Below, one piece after another: positions 16,880 to 27,349 of a stretch of 57,393 bases of DNA. The notes under the pieces were generated by a model. The model saw only the letters and a list, made by a program, of their open reading frames with translations, was not told the origin of the DNA and searched no databases. Made by a program: the position numbers and the translations under genes. The stretch spans positions 1 through 57,393 of the forward strand of contig JAFDYJ010000024.1 of the NCBI GenBank assembly GCA_018267515.1. The letters run 5' to 3'. This stretch comes from Bacteroidota bacterium (GTDB lineage Bacteria; Bacteroidota; Bacteroidia; Chitinophagales; Chitinophagaceae). Numbering within the stretch: position 1 is the first letter of the stretch; the number at the start of each line of letters is the position of its first letter.

Positions 16880-17666
16880 AAAGTTTTTAAATTATAAAGG
16901 AAGCGCAATTCACTATTGTCTTTTTGGCACCTCCCATCCTGTTGTTTTGCTTCATGGTTTTGGTGAAGACGGTTCTGTCTGGGATCAACAAGTTGAGTTT
17001 TTGAAATCCAAATTTCAACTGATCATTCCCGATCTGCCCGGAAGTGGCAAATCCGAAATGATTAAGGATATGAATATGGAAGGATTTGCTGATGTGATTT
17101 ATGAAATACTCAATCATGAAAACATTCCAATTTGCACTTTGATCGGTCATAGCATGGGCGGATATATCACATTGGCTTTTGCAGAAAAATATTCCTCTTA
17201 CCTGGATGCTTTCGGCTTGTTTCATTCTTCATCTTATGCAGACTCAGAAGCAAAAAAGGCAACCCGGGAAAAAGGTATTGAATTCATCAAACGAAATGGC
17301 GCTTTTGAATTCCTGAAAAATATTACTCCTGGTTTATTTTCCACTCTCACAAAAGAAAACTCCCGATCCGTAATTGAAAAATTTATCAATAGCCTTGACT
17401 ATTTCACAACGGAAGCACTCATTTCCTATTACAGTGCAATGATGCTGCGGCCGGATCGCCGGATTTTACTTGAAAGAAGTTCGCTTCCTGTTCTTTTTGT
17501 TATCGGAGAATATGACACTGTGTTTTCCCGGAATGACTCTTTGCAGCAAACTCATTTACCCAACCGTGCTGTAATTCACATTCTATCCGGATCCGGTCAT
17601 ATGGGCATGCTGGAAGAACCTGACAAAAGCAATGCAATACTTGAAGGTTTTTTATGTAGCCTTTAA
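16872..17666 (+). CDS. Alpha/beta-hydrolase fold protein
   Basis: This 264-residue cytoplasmic enzyme has the oxyanion-hole motif VVLLHGFGEDGSVWD, the nucleophile elbow GHSMGG (serine near residue 95), an aspartate in FVIGEYDTVF and the catalytic histidine in GSGHMGMLEEP. These complete a Ser-Asp-His triad. The fold covers esterases, haloperoxidase-like and C-C hydrolases, and the substrate cannot be read from sequence. It overlaps the DUF4105 gene by eight bases, so they form one operon. Confidence 0.9.
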   Translation: MAEKFLNYKGSAIHYCLFGTSHPVVLLHGFGEDGSVWDQQVEFLKSKFQLIIPDLPGSGKSEMIKDMNMEGFADVIYEILNHENIPICTLIGHSMGGYITLAFAEKYSSYLDAFGLFHSSSYADSEAKKATREKGIEFIKRNGAFEFLKNITPGLFSTLTKENSRSVIEKFINSLDYFTTEALISYYSAMMLRPDRRILLERSSLPVLFVIGEYDTVFSRNDSLQQTHLPNRAVIHILSGSGHMGMLEEPDKSNAILEGFLCSL

Positions 17667-17715
17667 TAACTTTTCCCTTTTCCATATCTCATTATTTCTA
17701 TTGTTGAAAATATAC

Positions 17716-17749
17716 CACATAGAGTCATAGGCACATAGATTTCACATAG
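17716..17749. repeat. Degenerate CACATAG tandem repeats
   Basis: CACATAG occurs at 17716-17722, 17732-17738 and 17743-17749, with a partial TCATAG at 17725-17730, in the gap between the hydrolase and SDR genes. The unequal spacing argues against CRISPR; it looks like a small degenerate repeat of unknown function. Confidence 0.5.
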
Positions 17750-17779
17750 CAAAAAAAACCATTTCGCCCACTTATCTTT

Positions 17780-17787
17780 TATCTTCG
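17780..17787 (+). promoter_or_regulatory. Possible -7 box of the SDR gene
   Basis: TATCTTCG resembles TAnnTTTG and lies 37 bases before the ATG at 17825, giving a short normal leader. No clear -33 element was found. Confidence 0.35.
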
Positions 17788-17824
17788 CAGCGGATAGTTC
17801 AATTTCAATTTTCAAAATCACTTT

Positions 17825-18586
17825 ATGCAAAAAATTGTTTTTATTACCGGTGCCACTTCTGGATTTGGTAGAGCTTGTGCTGAAAAATTTGCGGCAAACG
17901 GTTATGATCTGATTCTGAATGGCAGAAGAGAGGAAAGACTGGAGGCTTTACAAAAAGAAATAGAAAGTAAATTTAATATAGCTGTGCTTTTATTACCGTT
18001 TGATGTAAGAGATGAAAAAGCAGTATTTACATACATAAATAATTTACCTGCCGAATGGCAAAATATAGATGTACTGATCAATAATGCCGGCCTGGCTTTA
18101 GGCAGAGGCTATTTTGATGAAGGCGACCTGGAGGACTGGAATACAATGATAGACACCAATGTGAAAGGCCTCATGTACGTTGCCAAAGCAGTAGTTCCGT
18201 TTATGATCCAACGCAAACAAGGGCATATCATCAATATGGGATCAGTAGCCGGAAAGCAGGTTTATGAAAAAGGCAATGCTTACTGTGCCAGCAAATTTGC
18301 CGTAGATGCTATCAGCAAGGGTATGCGGATAGACTTGTTGCAACATAATATTAAAGTAACCGCCATCAATCCCGGAGCTGCAGAAACAGAATTTTCAATT
18401 GTACGGTTTAAAGGTGATGAGATATCGGCAAAAAAAATATATGAAGGGCTTCAACCACTTACTGCAGAGGATATTGCAGATGTTATTTGGTACTGTACCA
18501 CTGTTCCTAAGCATGTTTGTATCAACGACTTAACCATTACCTGCCTTCAGCAGGCAGATGCTGTTTATTTCAACAGGAACAAATGA
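17825..18586 (+). CDS. SDR-family NAD(P)-dependent oxidoreductase (YdfG-like)
   Basis: The 253-residue protein has the classical SDR features: TGATSGFGRAC near residues 7-17 (cofactor TGxxxGxG), NNAG near 87-90, and the catalytic serine in INMGSVAG with the YCASK active-site tetrad. The sequence, including NGRREERLEAL and the C-terminal HVCINDLTITCLQQ, is close to the YdfG group, which oxidises L-allo-threonine and other 3-hydroxy acids. The substrate is therefore suggested, not proven. The gene appears to stand alone. Confidence 0.92.
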   Translation: MQKIVFITGATSGFGRACAEKFAANGYDLILNGRREERLEALQKEIESKFNIAVLLLPFDVRDEKAVFTYINNLPAEWQNIDVLINNAGLALGRGYFDEGDLEDWNTMIDTNVKGLMYVAKAVVPFMIQRKQGHIINMGSVAGKQVYEKGNAYCASKFAVDAISKGMRIDLLQHNIKVTAINPGAAETEFSIVRFKGDEISAKKIYEGLQPLTAEDIADVIWYCTTVPKHVCINDLTITCLQQADAVYFNRNK

Positions 18587-18784
18587 CCGGGGCATTTGCT
18601 TAATTGGCTTTTTTTTATATCTTGTTGCTCCCCCAGTCCTTACCGCTTCCGTTTCCTAAGTACTTTCCGCTTTCCCTTTTAGAAAAAATACCAAAACACC
18701 GGCATTTTTATGCTTCATTGCTTCATACATAGATGGCTAAAGGCTACTTTTATATCACCGTATCAAATCCGTGTAAAGACCCTT

Positions 18785-19279
18785 ATGAAAAAGCCGTGTC
18801 TGATCTTTTTGCCATTCCTGCTGTTCGCATTTTCAGCATCATCCCAAAATATTATCCGGGTTCAAACCTGTAATAATGATTTCATCAAAAAAGAAGTGGA
18901 TAGCTTAAAATCGTCCTACTCAAGAGATGGTTTTGTCTTACTCAAAGAAGCTTCTATTACCATGGAAAGCGAATACGAGATGCCGGTAGTGGTTCCGCTG
19001 AGCGAGGGTAGCTGGTACCAGTTTGTTTTTATCGGCGATCATTCTTCAAAATTGTATGAAGTAAGAATGTATGACTGGAATGAGAGGCAGGTAGTCTATC
19101 AGAAAAAAATGTGGGGTGATGTTGATGGCAATATTATTTCTTACTCTTACATACCCAAGTTTTCAGAATTTCACATGATGAAACCGGTACAGGTAAATAA
19201 ACAAAAGAAAAAGAATTTATGCGGCTATGTAATGTTGTTCAAGAAAGTGAGCGACAATGCTTCCATTTCCCCTCAATAA
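18785..19279 (+). CDS. Exported protein of unknown function
   Basis: From ATG 18785 the product has 164 residues and a clear signal peptide (MKKPCLIFLPFLLFAFSASS, then Q). An upstream in-frame ATG at 18710 would add 25 residues without signal character. The mature part has a strand-rich body (SITMESEYEMPVVVPLSEGS, WYQFVFIGDHSSKLYEVRMY, GYVMLFKKV) that suggests a small beta-sandwich. I recognise no named family. It lies between the SDR gene and the convergent sprA. Confidence 0.6.
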   Translation: MKKPCLIFLPFLLFAFSASSQNIIRVQTCNNDFIKKEVDSLKSSYSRDGFVLLKEASITMESEYEMPVVVPLSEGSWYQFVFIGDHSSKLYEVRMYDWNERQVVYQKKMWGDVDGNIISYSYIPKFSEFHMMKPVQVNKQKKKNLCGYVMLFKKVSDNASISPQ

Positions 19280-19525
19280 AATGCAACCGGGTAGGATTAG
19301 TACAAAAGATTCACGCAACATTTTCTTAATACTGTTTACACATTAATTTTTCCCAATTGCTCCGGGAACTATAACATAAGGTATTTGATCCGTCAAGATA
19401 TTATCGTTTTAAATCTTCAGTGACTTTTAATGAAATGCTAGCTACCCGGTTAGTTTATTAAGTATACAATAAACGTGAAAACTGATCTTCAATAAGATTT
19501 TCAGAAAGGATAAAATAATTCTTCG

Positions 19526-22500
19526 CTATTGTGCCAATGATATTCTGACTTTCACTCCCGCCCGGGTATTCGTCATCGGGAATGCATTACTGATCTTGGG
19601 TATAGTGCGGTCTTGTGTGAAATATAATTGTACCTGTACTCTCGTGTTTAATACATAATCAATGGAAGGTGCAATATGAATTGTTTTTTGACCTGCCGTT
19701 CCATAGGATGTTTTTTGATCCAGCTTGCTGTTGGCAGTAGCATCATCCCGCAAAGAAAAATCAAACCGGAACGTAACGTCATTATCTAATTTCATTCCTT
19801 TTTTGCCCAATGGTATATTCTTAAGAAGCGGAACACCTTTTTTTCGCCAGTTAATTCCAACTGTAACTTCTGTCGAACGGTTTTCGGCCAACTGGTAATC
19901 CAGCAAGCTAAGGCTCAACTGCCGGCTCTTCTTGTATTGAAATCTTAGCGAAAGCTGGTTGGTAAATGTCATATCCATTTCCAGCAACGGATCAAAAGCT
20001 TCCTGGATAGTAATATTAGGTACCAGAAAGTAAGGTATATAGTTGCCGGTTAGCGTATCCTTAAAATAAGGATATCCTACCCGCAACGGGTCTTCAAATA
20101 ATAATGCGGTATTAAAACTATTCATGCTGAGTGTGCTGTGATAACCATGTCGCAGCGTGAAATTGGTGAATACTTTATTGAGACCTTTCAGTCGGGAAAG
20201 ACCGGTATAAGTCAATGTCCAGTTGGGTCTCGGTAAAATTCCTGAGAAAGGATTAAATCGCAGGTTCGGGTTACCGTTTTTAATATTCGGCATACTGAGA
20301 GGATCTTTACCACCGTAAGCTGCCAGAAATGCCGGGATCACCACATCTTGTGCATACCGGCCATATCCTATATAATATTTCGGATCGTTGGGATCTATGG
20401 TACCGCTTGCATAAGGATTCTGCAATGCTAATTTATTGGATAGAATAGCACGGTTTGTTTCAAACTGATTAAACGTCTGCGAAACAATATTAGGATCAAA
20501 TTTTTTAAATAAGGTTTGATAAGAAATATAACTTACGCTGAAACTACCGGCAGCATAAGGATTAAATCTTCTGATCCCTGCAAATCCACTGGTGTCTTTA
20601 TCTAACTCTGAATATTGCTTATCAAAAGTTTTATCCAGGTTGATATCAATTGTCAGATCTCTCCAGGGACTCACCTGGGCAGTAACATTTAATCGTTGAT
20701 TGAAACGCTGTTGTATTAATGCATTCACCAGAGAATCATGTGACAGCAATCCTCTCATACCCATCCGGTTCATCCAACTGGTATCCGGTTGGTAACCAAA
20801 AATGAATCCAAAACCCGGCTCACCACTCCTGAGATTGGAACCCAGAATCTTTGTACTATCCATATAACCCGGCAATGTGGTTCCGAGATCTTCAGTGTAT
20901 TGTACTCCCACCCGCTTTAATGAAGTCAGCAATCGTAAAAAGAATTTCGGCACCGCCCCTATTTGCGGCAGCGCATTGGGGTCTTTGATTTTTTTCTTCT
21001 TGGTATTCAGTGAATCCGTTTTATTCTTCTGGGCTTTATTGATGGCGTTGGCAGCGATATTGTTTTGTACCGGCGCTGTAGAATTGACTGCACGTAAAAA
21101 CTTCCACTTATTATATAATTCTTCAAACCTTAATTCACCATTCAGGGTTTTGGTTTGAGTGTTTGATAAAATATTGCCTAAATCTTTTGCAAGCAGGGAA
21201 GCCGCTAACCAATTATACTTTGCCTGGTAAGAAGCACGGACAGAAGTCCAGTTAAGTAATGGAAATTTTTGAGTGGGTAAATTATATGTCAACGTAGCCT
21301 GCTGGCTGTATTGTGTATTTCTTCCTCCCTTAAATAAATTAGTACGCACTGAATCTTTTTTAGCTTTCGAATCTATTCTTCCGAAAGGCTCATCTATCCT
21401 TGCATTATTAGTGGCATTAAAATCCAATGCCAGGGACCGGGTAAGATTCCATTGAAGGATATAATAACGATCGAAAGTGAAATACTTATTATACGTTTCA
21501 GGAATCTTGTAAGGGCCACCGCCGATATTCCGGATACGGGTAGCACCGAATTGCCGGAATACATCAGCTTTAAAAGAAATTTGTGCCGGCGTGTAACTAA
21601 AATTAAAATCTTTTATCAGTGCCAGCCAGGGCGAGCGGGACTTTACAATTTTTTTGAAAGGTTCAATAAATTTGGGTTGAGGAGCATAATTATAGGTCAG
21701 TGCTCCTCTCGTTCTTCGCAATTCATCACTTTCAATCAAAGGGCTGTGATGGTTGGTTTCAATGTAAGAATAATCAAAACTAAAATTAGAAACACTCCAG
21801 ATCTTTGGTGGCTTATCGCCTGTCATTAATTTTCTTACGTTAGTCAGGTTAAACGTTTTAATCGTAGTGAGATCCTGGGCCTGGTTCCGTATTGAATCTC
21901 TTTCTTTACCTGATGACGCAGCTTTCAGCTTATCTTTTAAAGTTATGTCCAGATCAAGTGGATCATATTCAGGTGTGCTGCTGCTCCTGCTGATACCTGC
22001 ATATACCGGTAGCTGAATGGCCGCCTTTTTGGGTAATAATTTTCCAAGGTCCAGGTTGGTAGAAATATCAAAAGAGTAAAGATCTTCTTTGCTTCTTTCA
22101 TTAATTTTTTGTTCCAGGGTGCCAAAGCCATTACTCCTTGCTAAGCCTGAAATGCTGAGTGTTCCAAGATCTGCCAGTCGCCAATCCATTCTTGCCAATG
22201 CCGACCAACCACCCTTCTCGTTAAGATGGCTGAAACGAAGTTCATTGAACCAAACTTCTGCACAGGCTGCCTCCTGGTTTACATTTTTTACCGATAATAA
22301 AATTCCCTGTACTTCTCCCAGGCTGGGGTTCCCCATGATTGCATAGGATCTCCCATCAGCCTGCACTTCGCTGTAATACTGTGATGTGGGAACACCTAAT
22401 TGATTTCTTGCCATCTTCAATTTATTGAGAATGTCAAGATCGAAATCAAGATTATTTTCCAGCGGCCAGATTGCCAATGAATCGGTAGAACCGAATGGAG

Positions 22501-25500
22501 TAATCTTCAACGGGATTTTAATTTCATAATAATTACCAATAAAATCACTACCCAGCCGGATCACTGCATTCAGATCACCATCCTGCAGGGGTTGTGCTCC
22601 CTGTACGGATTCAGCATGAATAAACATCAGTAATTTTCCGTACTGCCGCATATCAAGATTTGTTGTTTTGAATACACCACGAGCCTGCCCTTTAGGCAAA
22701 CCGCATAACTGAACACTCAGCGATTGCTCATTGAGAAACAACTGAACATTATTGTTGCTGAGCTCCTGTTGTCTTTCAATTCCCGGCGGAATACGGTAAG
22801 GTATAGGTTGCCGCTGATCATTCTCTTCTACGTTGACGGCAAGAATATTTGTCGTTGCAGGATCATTTGCCGGAAGGTTGGTATAGAGATCTGTAGTATC
22901 AATATTGTATGAGAATTTACGCCACTGATTTCTCACCAATTCTAATTTCCCAAAACGCATGACGACGGTTGAATCCTGGAAACCGGTAACAAACATCCTG
23001 ATAAACCGGATAGATTTAAAATCCGGAATATTTCCCACTTTTAATTGATACTTATCAACCGGAATGCGGAAGAGATACCAGGTTTCGCTACGGGTGGATC
23101 CGTTAGCTAGGGTTACATTCACTGATCTCTTATCTGTAATAAAATTACTGCCGGCAGTCATATTCGGAGTAAGATCCACTTTATATTGAAAATACTCTTC
23201 CACCTCATTCAGTGTATTATCCCGGTTCAACTCTTCTGCATCGGGATATTGGGTAAATGCATTTACAAACTGGCTGTTCTTATCTGCAACCGGTGAATTG
23301 CCCTGAGGATTATTAATGTCTTTATAACGTTGTAAAATTCCTGCATTCTGCTGGTCATAGGCAGCATCCCGGTAGGGTTTGAAGTCGTCGGCGGAAGGAT
23401 CAATTAATGCTTTTTGATAGATTAATGAACCGGTACCAAAGTTTGACTGCAGGTTGTTGAGATAGGGATTGAATTTTCTATTTTCCTCTTCGTCTGATAA
23501 TCCATCAAGACCTACATCCTGAATTTTCCGGTCATCAGGATTATTGCTGAATGCATTTGTAACCTGTAAAGGATTGGAAGGCACTTTACCCCACACTGTA
23601 CTGCTATCTACAGGTGCATTATTAGTAGGCGTTGGCAATCCATTTTCGTATTGGCGTTTTCCATCCTTCAAAATATCTTCTGAAATATCACCCAGGTTAA
23701 AATATAGTTGCCCCCCCTGGCTTCCGGGATGAGAAATAAAAGGATCCTGCAACCAAAACTGAATGTACCCGATATTACCGGTTTCGAAATCCGTTTGATC
23801 CAGGCCACGCATAATACCACCCCATGACTGTCTTGGATTTAAAAATTTTCCGTTGCCATTAATACGGGTGTTCCGGGATTCAAAATTATAAGGCCCTTTT
23901 TCCTGGGGATAAAATGCGAGGTCAAAAGTTGTCAGCAAACCCTGTCCAAGATCTGTGCTGCTGTTGGGGAAAATCTCCTGCATCAATACCTGCCTTGTTT
24001 CCGGCTTGGAAAGTTCTTCAAGATTACGCCCTAACGGATTATTGGAAGCTCCTTTTTCCTGCAATACCGGTTCAATGTTATACCAGGCAAGTTTTGCCCT
24101 GTTATAACCGCTTTGCAAATCATTATTCAGATTAGCTTCAGGAAAAAGACCATTGTTTTCGGGAACAGAAGCCAATGTCCAGCTGATCAAAGGAAATCTC
24201 AGGTCAATCGGTGATTGGGTTCCTTCAAAATCATCAATATAAATGGCGCCGCTATTTCCTTTTCCGATTTGAGGTGCATGCCCGGGTTTCAAAACAGCAG
24301 CTTCCGCATATGCGCTAACGGAAGACATTGCTTTGGTAGAATAAAAAGGAAGCCTGTTTAAAAATTTAGTCAGGCGGGGAAGTTCTTTCTGATAATCTGC
24401 ATCCACTCCAAACATGGTATTCCGGATGGGATCTTCACCATAAGATTGTTTTACAAAAAATGGGCGTTCGCCTAAACGGACAATTGTACCTCCCAAATTC
24501 AGATGTTTGTTAGCTGCATAATCCAACCGCAGTCCCATAAAGTTTTTTTGCTGCAAACCAAAAGAAGCCTGGTTTTCGTACTGAACATTCACCGGCACAC
24601 CGGAAGCAAGTATTGATGGGTTCGTGATATGCAGAGTACCTAAATCATAATTGATTTCATAATCTATGTTTTCCTGCAGCACCTGTCCTCCTGCAGTCAC
24701 GGATACCGATCCTCTCGGAATATTATATCCCAACTGATAATCACCGGTTGGCCCGGAAGATTTGGAACGGCCGGAAAGAATAAACCGATCCAGGTTGGCA
24801 TAGGTTTGTGCTATCGCTTTTATGGTATCATACAATGGATAATATAAATATTTTGATCGCTGTGCGAGGCTATCCGGTCCGCTATAAACGTAATCAAGGC
24901 CATGACCAAAAGGCTCTAATACCGGAAATATAATCCTGCTCTGAGAAGAAATTACCGTAAATCCTTCAATGAAATCAAATATTCCATCCGGCTGAGGGTC
25001 GTTTTGATTATTCAAACGATCCAAATTAGTTAATGAAAGTATTGGCGCTCCTTTGTATGGATCTGAAACATCGGTGGGGGGTAAATATCTTTTTTTACCC
25101 AGGCTGGGTTCATCATATAGAATATCCAGGGAAAAATCCTGGCGTTCCAATTGACCGAAGCCAACGGAGTAAACATTTTTCATCATTAACCCCCAAAGTG
25201 GAAGATTGGTTCTTTGCGAGGTTGCTTTCAATAATTTCAGGAATAAAACTTTTTGGGATCCGCCTGTACTATCGGGAGGAACATCCTGTGAAAATTCCCC
25301 TACCTGGTAAACTCTTCCGTTGTAAGTATATTGAAATGCCACACCCAATACTTCATCAGGTTGCAAAGGTTGATTCAATGACAAAAATCCGATCTGCGGG
25401 TTAAAATAATAATCAGTTGATTGAAGTTTTCTTGCAAACGTTTTTTCAAAATCCTGCACCGGCACCAATCCCTGGCTCGTCATAAAACTTTGAATTGTGG

Positions 25501-26713
25501 TGGAGTTTCTTGTCCCCGACGGACCGGCCAATAATGAATAGAGGCTGTTGTTCCCGTTATTGGGCAGAGAGTTTGGATTTCCTGTTCCTCCCCAGGGTCC
25601 ATAAGGTTGTCCCTCACCCAGATCCATCAGCGCTACTACATCCCGGGTGTCTGTGGTAGTTCCATTACGGTTTGTCACCCACACTTCCATTTTTAAAATT
25701 TGCACAGCAGAGTTTACAACCGGCAATTGCTTCATTGCCTTATTGAAATTATTTTTAAAATACTGAGAAAGTAAAAAGTGCCGGTTCTCTTCATATTCAT
25801 CTGCTTTCAAAATGAAATTTTGTGAAGCAGATCCGCCTTGCATACCCAGCGACTGGCGTTGTGCTCTCTGATTGGCAAGCACGGTGGTCACAAAAAGTTT
25901 TCCGAACTGCAACTGAGTTTTTATGCCAAACAGTGATTGCGCTCCCGGAATCAAAGTGCCCTTAGAAGTAAAATTGATATTACCAGCCTGGAATGTTTTT
26001 AAGATTTCATCATCACGGCCATGATAGTCCAGCTTCAACTGGTTTTCATAATCAAAATTGGCAAGTGTATTATAGTTGATTGGTAGTTTTAGCTTATCGC
26101 CGATATTTCCTTCAACCTGAAGTTGTGAATTCATATTAAAATCCAGTCCTCCATTTTTTCTTGCACGTTCAGGCAACGTAGGATTTTCCACTTTTTGCCC
26201 CTGGTAACCTGCCAGGAAATCTACATAGCCGGTAGGCTTGATCTCGACTTTGCCGGTACCCACTATTCGGTTAAACCAATCTTTGGAAACTTTGAATTTC
26301 GGCTTAAACAAACGCCGGTTCATATCTGAAAGCAGGTCAGCTCTTTTACGGAAATAATCATTCTCATCTTTTTGTCCCTGCATTTTCAGGAAATCCTGCA
26401 TTGAGAATGAAACCGGGTTTCTATAATACTGGCTTCCGATTTTTTCGATTATATAATACTGCTTAGTCTTAGGGTCATATTCAATATTTTTTTTGACAAA
26501 TGCAGTGTCTTTAAAATCAAAAGTGTTTCTGTTGGGATAGCTGTAAGGATCTCCTCTTCTATCCTGGAGAGGGTAAATAGTAGTATCCTTCACAACTCCT
26601 TTATCCTGAGGGAGAGGTAAGTCAAAATAACGGCCATATACCTGTTGTGAAAAGGTAAAAACAATGGCAGCAGTTACCAACGTACGGAATATGTTGTTAG
26701 TTCTGAGGTTCAA
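19526..26713 (-). CDS. sprA: T9SS outer-membrane translocon SprA (Sov)
   Basis: SprA is the 36-strand beta-barrel pore through which T9SS cargo leaves the periplasm. The 2395-residue length matches the family. The N-terminus has a signal peptide (LVTAAIVFTFSQQVYG), then family segments FKVSKDWFNRIVGTGKVEIK, GYVDFLAGYQGQKVENPTLP and GGLDFNMNSQLQVEGNIGDK. Later come AIYIDDFEGTQSPIDLR and WFNELRFSHLNEKGGWSALA, with glycine/aromatic strand repeats to the end. It lies 46 bases downstream of ruvA on the same strand, a frequent neighbour in Bacteroidota. The frame is uninterrupted. Confidence 0.96.
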   Translation of the reverse strand: MNLRTNNIFRTLVTAAIVFTFSQQVYGRYFDLPLPQDKGVVKDTTIYPLQDRRGDPYSYPNRNTFDFKDTAFVKKNIEYDPKTKQYYIIEKIGSQYYRNPVSFSMQDFLKMQGQKDENDYFRKRADLLSDMNRRLFKPKFKVSKDWFNRIVGTGKVEIKPTGYVDFLAGYQGQKVENPTLPERARKNGGLDFNMNSQLQVEGNIGDKLKLPINYNTLANFDYENQLKLDYHGRDDEILKTFQAGNINFTSKGTLIPGAQSLFGIKTQLQFGKLFVTTVLANQRAQRQSLGMQGGSASQNFILKADEYEENRHFLLSQYFKNNFNKAMKQLPVVNSAVQILKMEVWVTNRNGTTTDTRDVVALMDLGEGQPYGPWGGTGNPNSLPNNGNNSLYSLLAGPSGTRNSTTIQSFMTSQGLVPVQDFEKTFARKLQSTDYYFNPQIGFLSLNQPLQPDEVLGVAFQYTYNGRVYQVGEFSQDVPPDSTGGSQKVLFLKLLKATSQRTNLPLWGLMMKNVYSVGFGQLERQDFSLDILYDEPSLGKKRYLPPTDVSDPYKGAPILSLTNLDRLNNQNDPQPDGIFDFIEGFTVISSQSRIIFPVLEPFGHGLDYVYSGPDSLAQRSKYLYYPLYDTIKAIAQTYANLDRFILSGRSKSSGPTGDYQLGYNIPRGSVSVTAGGQVLQENIDYEINYDLGTLHITNPSILASGVPVNVQYENQASFGLQQKNFMGLRLDYAANKHLNLGGTIVRLGERPFFVKQSYGEDPIRNTMFGVDADYQKELPRLTKFLNRLPFYSTKAMSSVSAYAEAAVLKPGHAPQIGKGNSGAIYIDDFEGTQSPIDLRFPLISWTLASVPENNGLFPEANLNNDLQSGYNRAKLAWYNIEPVLQEKGASNNPLGRNLEELSKPETRQVLMQEIFPNSSTDLGQGLLTTFDLAFYPQEKGPYNFESRNTRINGNGKFLNPRQSWGGIMRGLDQTDFETGNIGYIQFWLQDPFISHPGSQGGQLYFNLGDISEDILKDGKRQYENGLPTPTNNAPVDSSTVWGKVPSNPLQVTNAFSNNPDDRKIQDVGLDGLSDEEENRKFNPYLNNLQSNFGTGSLIYQKALIDPSADDFKPYRDAAYDQQNAGILQRYKDINNPQGNSPVADKNSQFVNAFTQYPDAEELNRDNTLNEVEEYFQYKVDLTPNMTAGSNFITDKRSVNVTLANGSTRSETWYLFRIPVDKYQLKVGNIPDFKSIRFIRMFVTGFQDSTVVMRFGKLELVRNQWRKFSYNIDTTDLYTNLPANDPATTNILAVNVEENDQRQPIPYRIPPGIERQQELSNNNVQLFLNEQSLSVQLCGLPKGQARGVFKTTNLDMRQYGKLLMFIHAESVQGAQPLQDGDLNAVIRLGSDFIGNYYEIKIPLKITPFGSTDSLAIWPLENNLDFDLDILNKLKMARNQLGVPTSQYYSEVQADGRSYAIMGNPSLGEVQGILLSVKNVNQEAACAEVWFNELRFSHLNEKGGWSALARMDWRLADLGTLSISGLARSNGFGTLEQKINERSKEDLYSFDISTNLDLGKLLPKKAAIQLPVYAGISRSSSTPEYDPLDLDITLKDKLKAASSGKERDSIRNQAQDLTTIKTFNLTNVRKLMTGDKPPKIWSVSNFSFDYSYIETNHHSPLIESDELRRTRGALTYNYAPQPKFIEPFKKIVKSRSPWLALIKDFNFSYTPAQISFKADVFRQFGATRIRNIGGGPYKIPETYNKYFTFDRYYILQWNLTRSLALDFNATNNARIDEPFGRIDSKAKKDSVRTNLFKGGRNTQYSQQATLTYNLPTQKFPLLNWTSVRASYQAKYNWLAASLLAKDLGNILSNTQTKTLNGELRFEELYNKWKFLRAVNSTAPVQNNIAANAINKAQKNKTDSLNTKKKKIKDPNALPQIGAVPKFFLRLLTSLKRVGVQYTEDLGTTLPGYMDSTKILGSNLRSGEPGFGFIFGYQPDTSWMNRMGMRGLLSHDSLVNALIQQRFNQRLNVTAQVSPWRDLTIDINLDKTFDKQYSELDKDTSGFAGIRRFNPYAAGSFSVSYISYQTLFKKFDPNIVSQTFNQFETNRAILSNKLALQNPYASGTIDPNDPKYYIGYGRYAQDVVIPAFLAAYGGKDPLSMPNIKNGNPNLRFNPFSGILPRPNWTLTYTGLSRLKGLNKVFTNFTLRHGYHSTLSMNSFNTALLFEDPLRVGYPYFKDTLTGNYIPYFLVPNITIQEAFDPLLEMDMTFTNQLSLRFQYKKSRQLSLSLLDYQLAENRSTEVTVGINWRKKGVPLLKNIPLGKKGMKLDNDVTFRFDFSLRDDATANSKLDQKTSYGTAGQKTIHIAPSIDYVLNTRVQVQLYFTQDRTIPKISNAFPMTNTRAGVKVRISLAQ

Positions 26714-26759
26714 CGTCTATTTCCCGGTCAATTAGTTAAGTAAATTTTGATGCGATAGG

Positions 26760-27344
26760 CTATAACCGTTTTAAAGCTAGTTTGATGATGTCTTCAATTT
26801 GATTCAGAGTAGGGTCAGATTGCATTGCTTTTACAATAGCCTGGTCAGCAGCCATCCGGCTGATTCCAAGAGCCATTAAAGCATTTAACGCATCTTGCTG
26901 CAAAGTATTGTGTTTCAGGGGAGAAATATTTGTTTCAAATGATTGTTTTGCAAGCTTATCTCTAAGTTCCACTACCAGCCTTTCTGCGGTCTTCTTTCCG
27001 ATTCCCTTTATTGCTTCCAGGGTTTTAAAATCAGCCTGAACTATGGCCCGAACCAGGTCTTCCGGTTTCATGTAGGAAAGCATTACCCTGGCAGTAGAAG
27101 CACCGATTCCGGAAACAGAAATTAATTGCATGAAAATTTCTTTTTCAGCCACATCAAAAAAGCCATAAAGTGTATGAGCATCTTCCCGTATCAACAAGCA
27201 GGTATGCAGCATTCCGCTCTCCAGGTTTTGAATTTTTGAGTAGGTATTCAGGCTGATTTGAACCTCATACCCTATTCCATTTACTTCTATCTGCACTACT
27301 GCCGGTGATTTATAAACGAATTTGCCGCTTAGGTATGCAATCAT
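26760..27344 (-). CDS. ruvA: Holliday junction branch migration protein RuvA
   Basis: RuvA binds four-way junctions and recruits the RuvB motor. The 194 residues show the three domains: OB fold (1-65; MIAYLSGKFVYKSPAVVQIE, GIGYEVQIS), tandem helix-hairpin-helix (about 70-140; LISVSGIGASTARVMLSY, LEAIKGIGKKTAERLVVELR) and the small C-terminal RuvB-binding domain (about 150-194; DALNALMALGISRMAADQAI). Five bases before the ATG lies a TATTTTCG box (27350-27357, minus strand), with a TTG 19 bases further upstream. sprA follows on the same strand. Confidence 0.96.
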   Translation of the reverse strand: MIAYLSGKFVYKSPAVVQIEVNGIGYEVQISLNTYSKIQNLESGMLHTCLLIREDAHTLYGFFDVAEKEIFMQLISVSGIGASTARVMLSYMKPEDLVRAIVQADFKTLEAIKGIGKKTAERLVVELRDKLAKQSFETNISPLKHNTLQQDALNALMALGISRMAADQAIVKAMQSDPTLNQIEDIIKLALKRL

Positions 27345-27349
27345 AAATG

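Noticed and set aside
17716-17749. Possible CRISPR array from CACATAG copies
   Set aside because: Repeat units are 7 bases with unequal gaps of 4-9 bases, far from CRISPR dimensions.
20877-21158. Several plus-strand frames antisense to sprA
   Set aside because: Long genes give chance antisense frames. These lack starts in good context and have atypical composition, while the SprA frame is continuous and recognisable.
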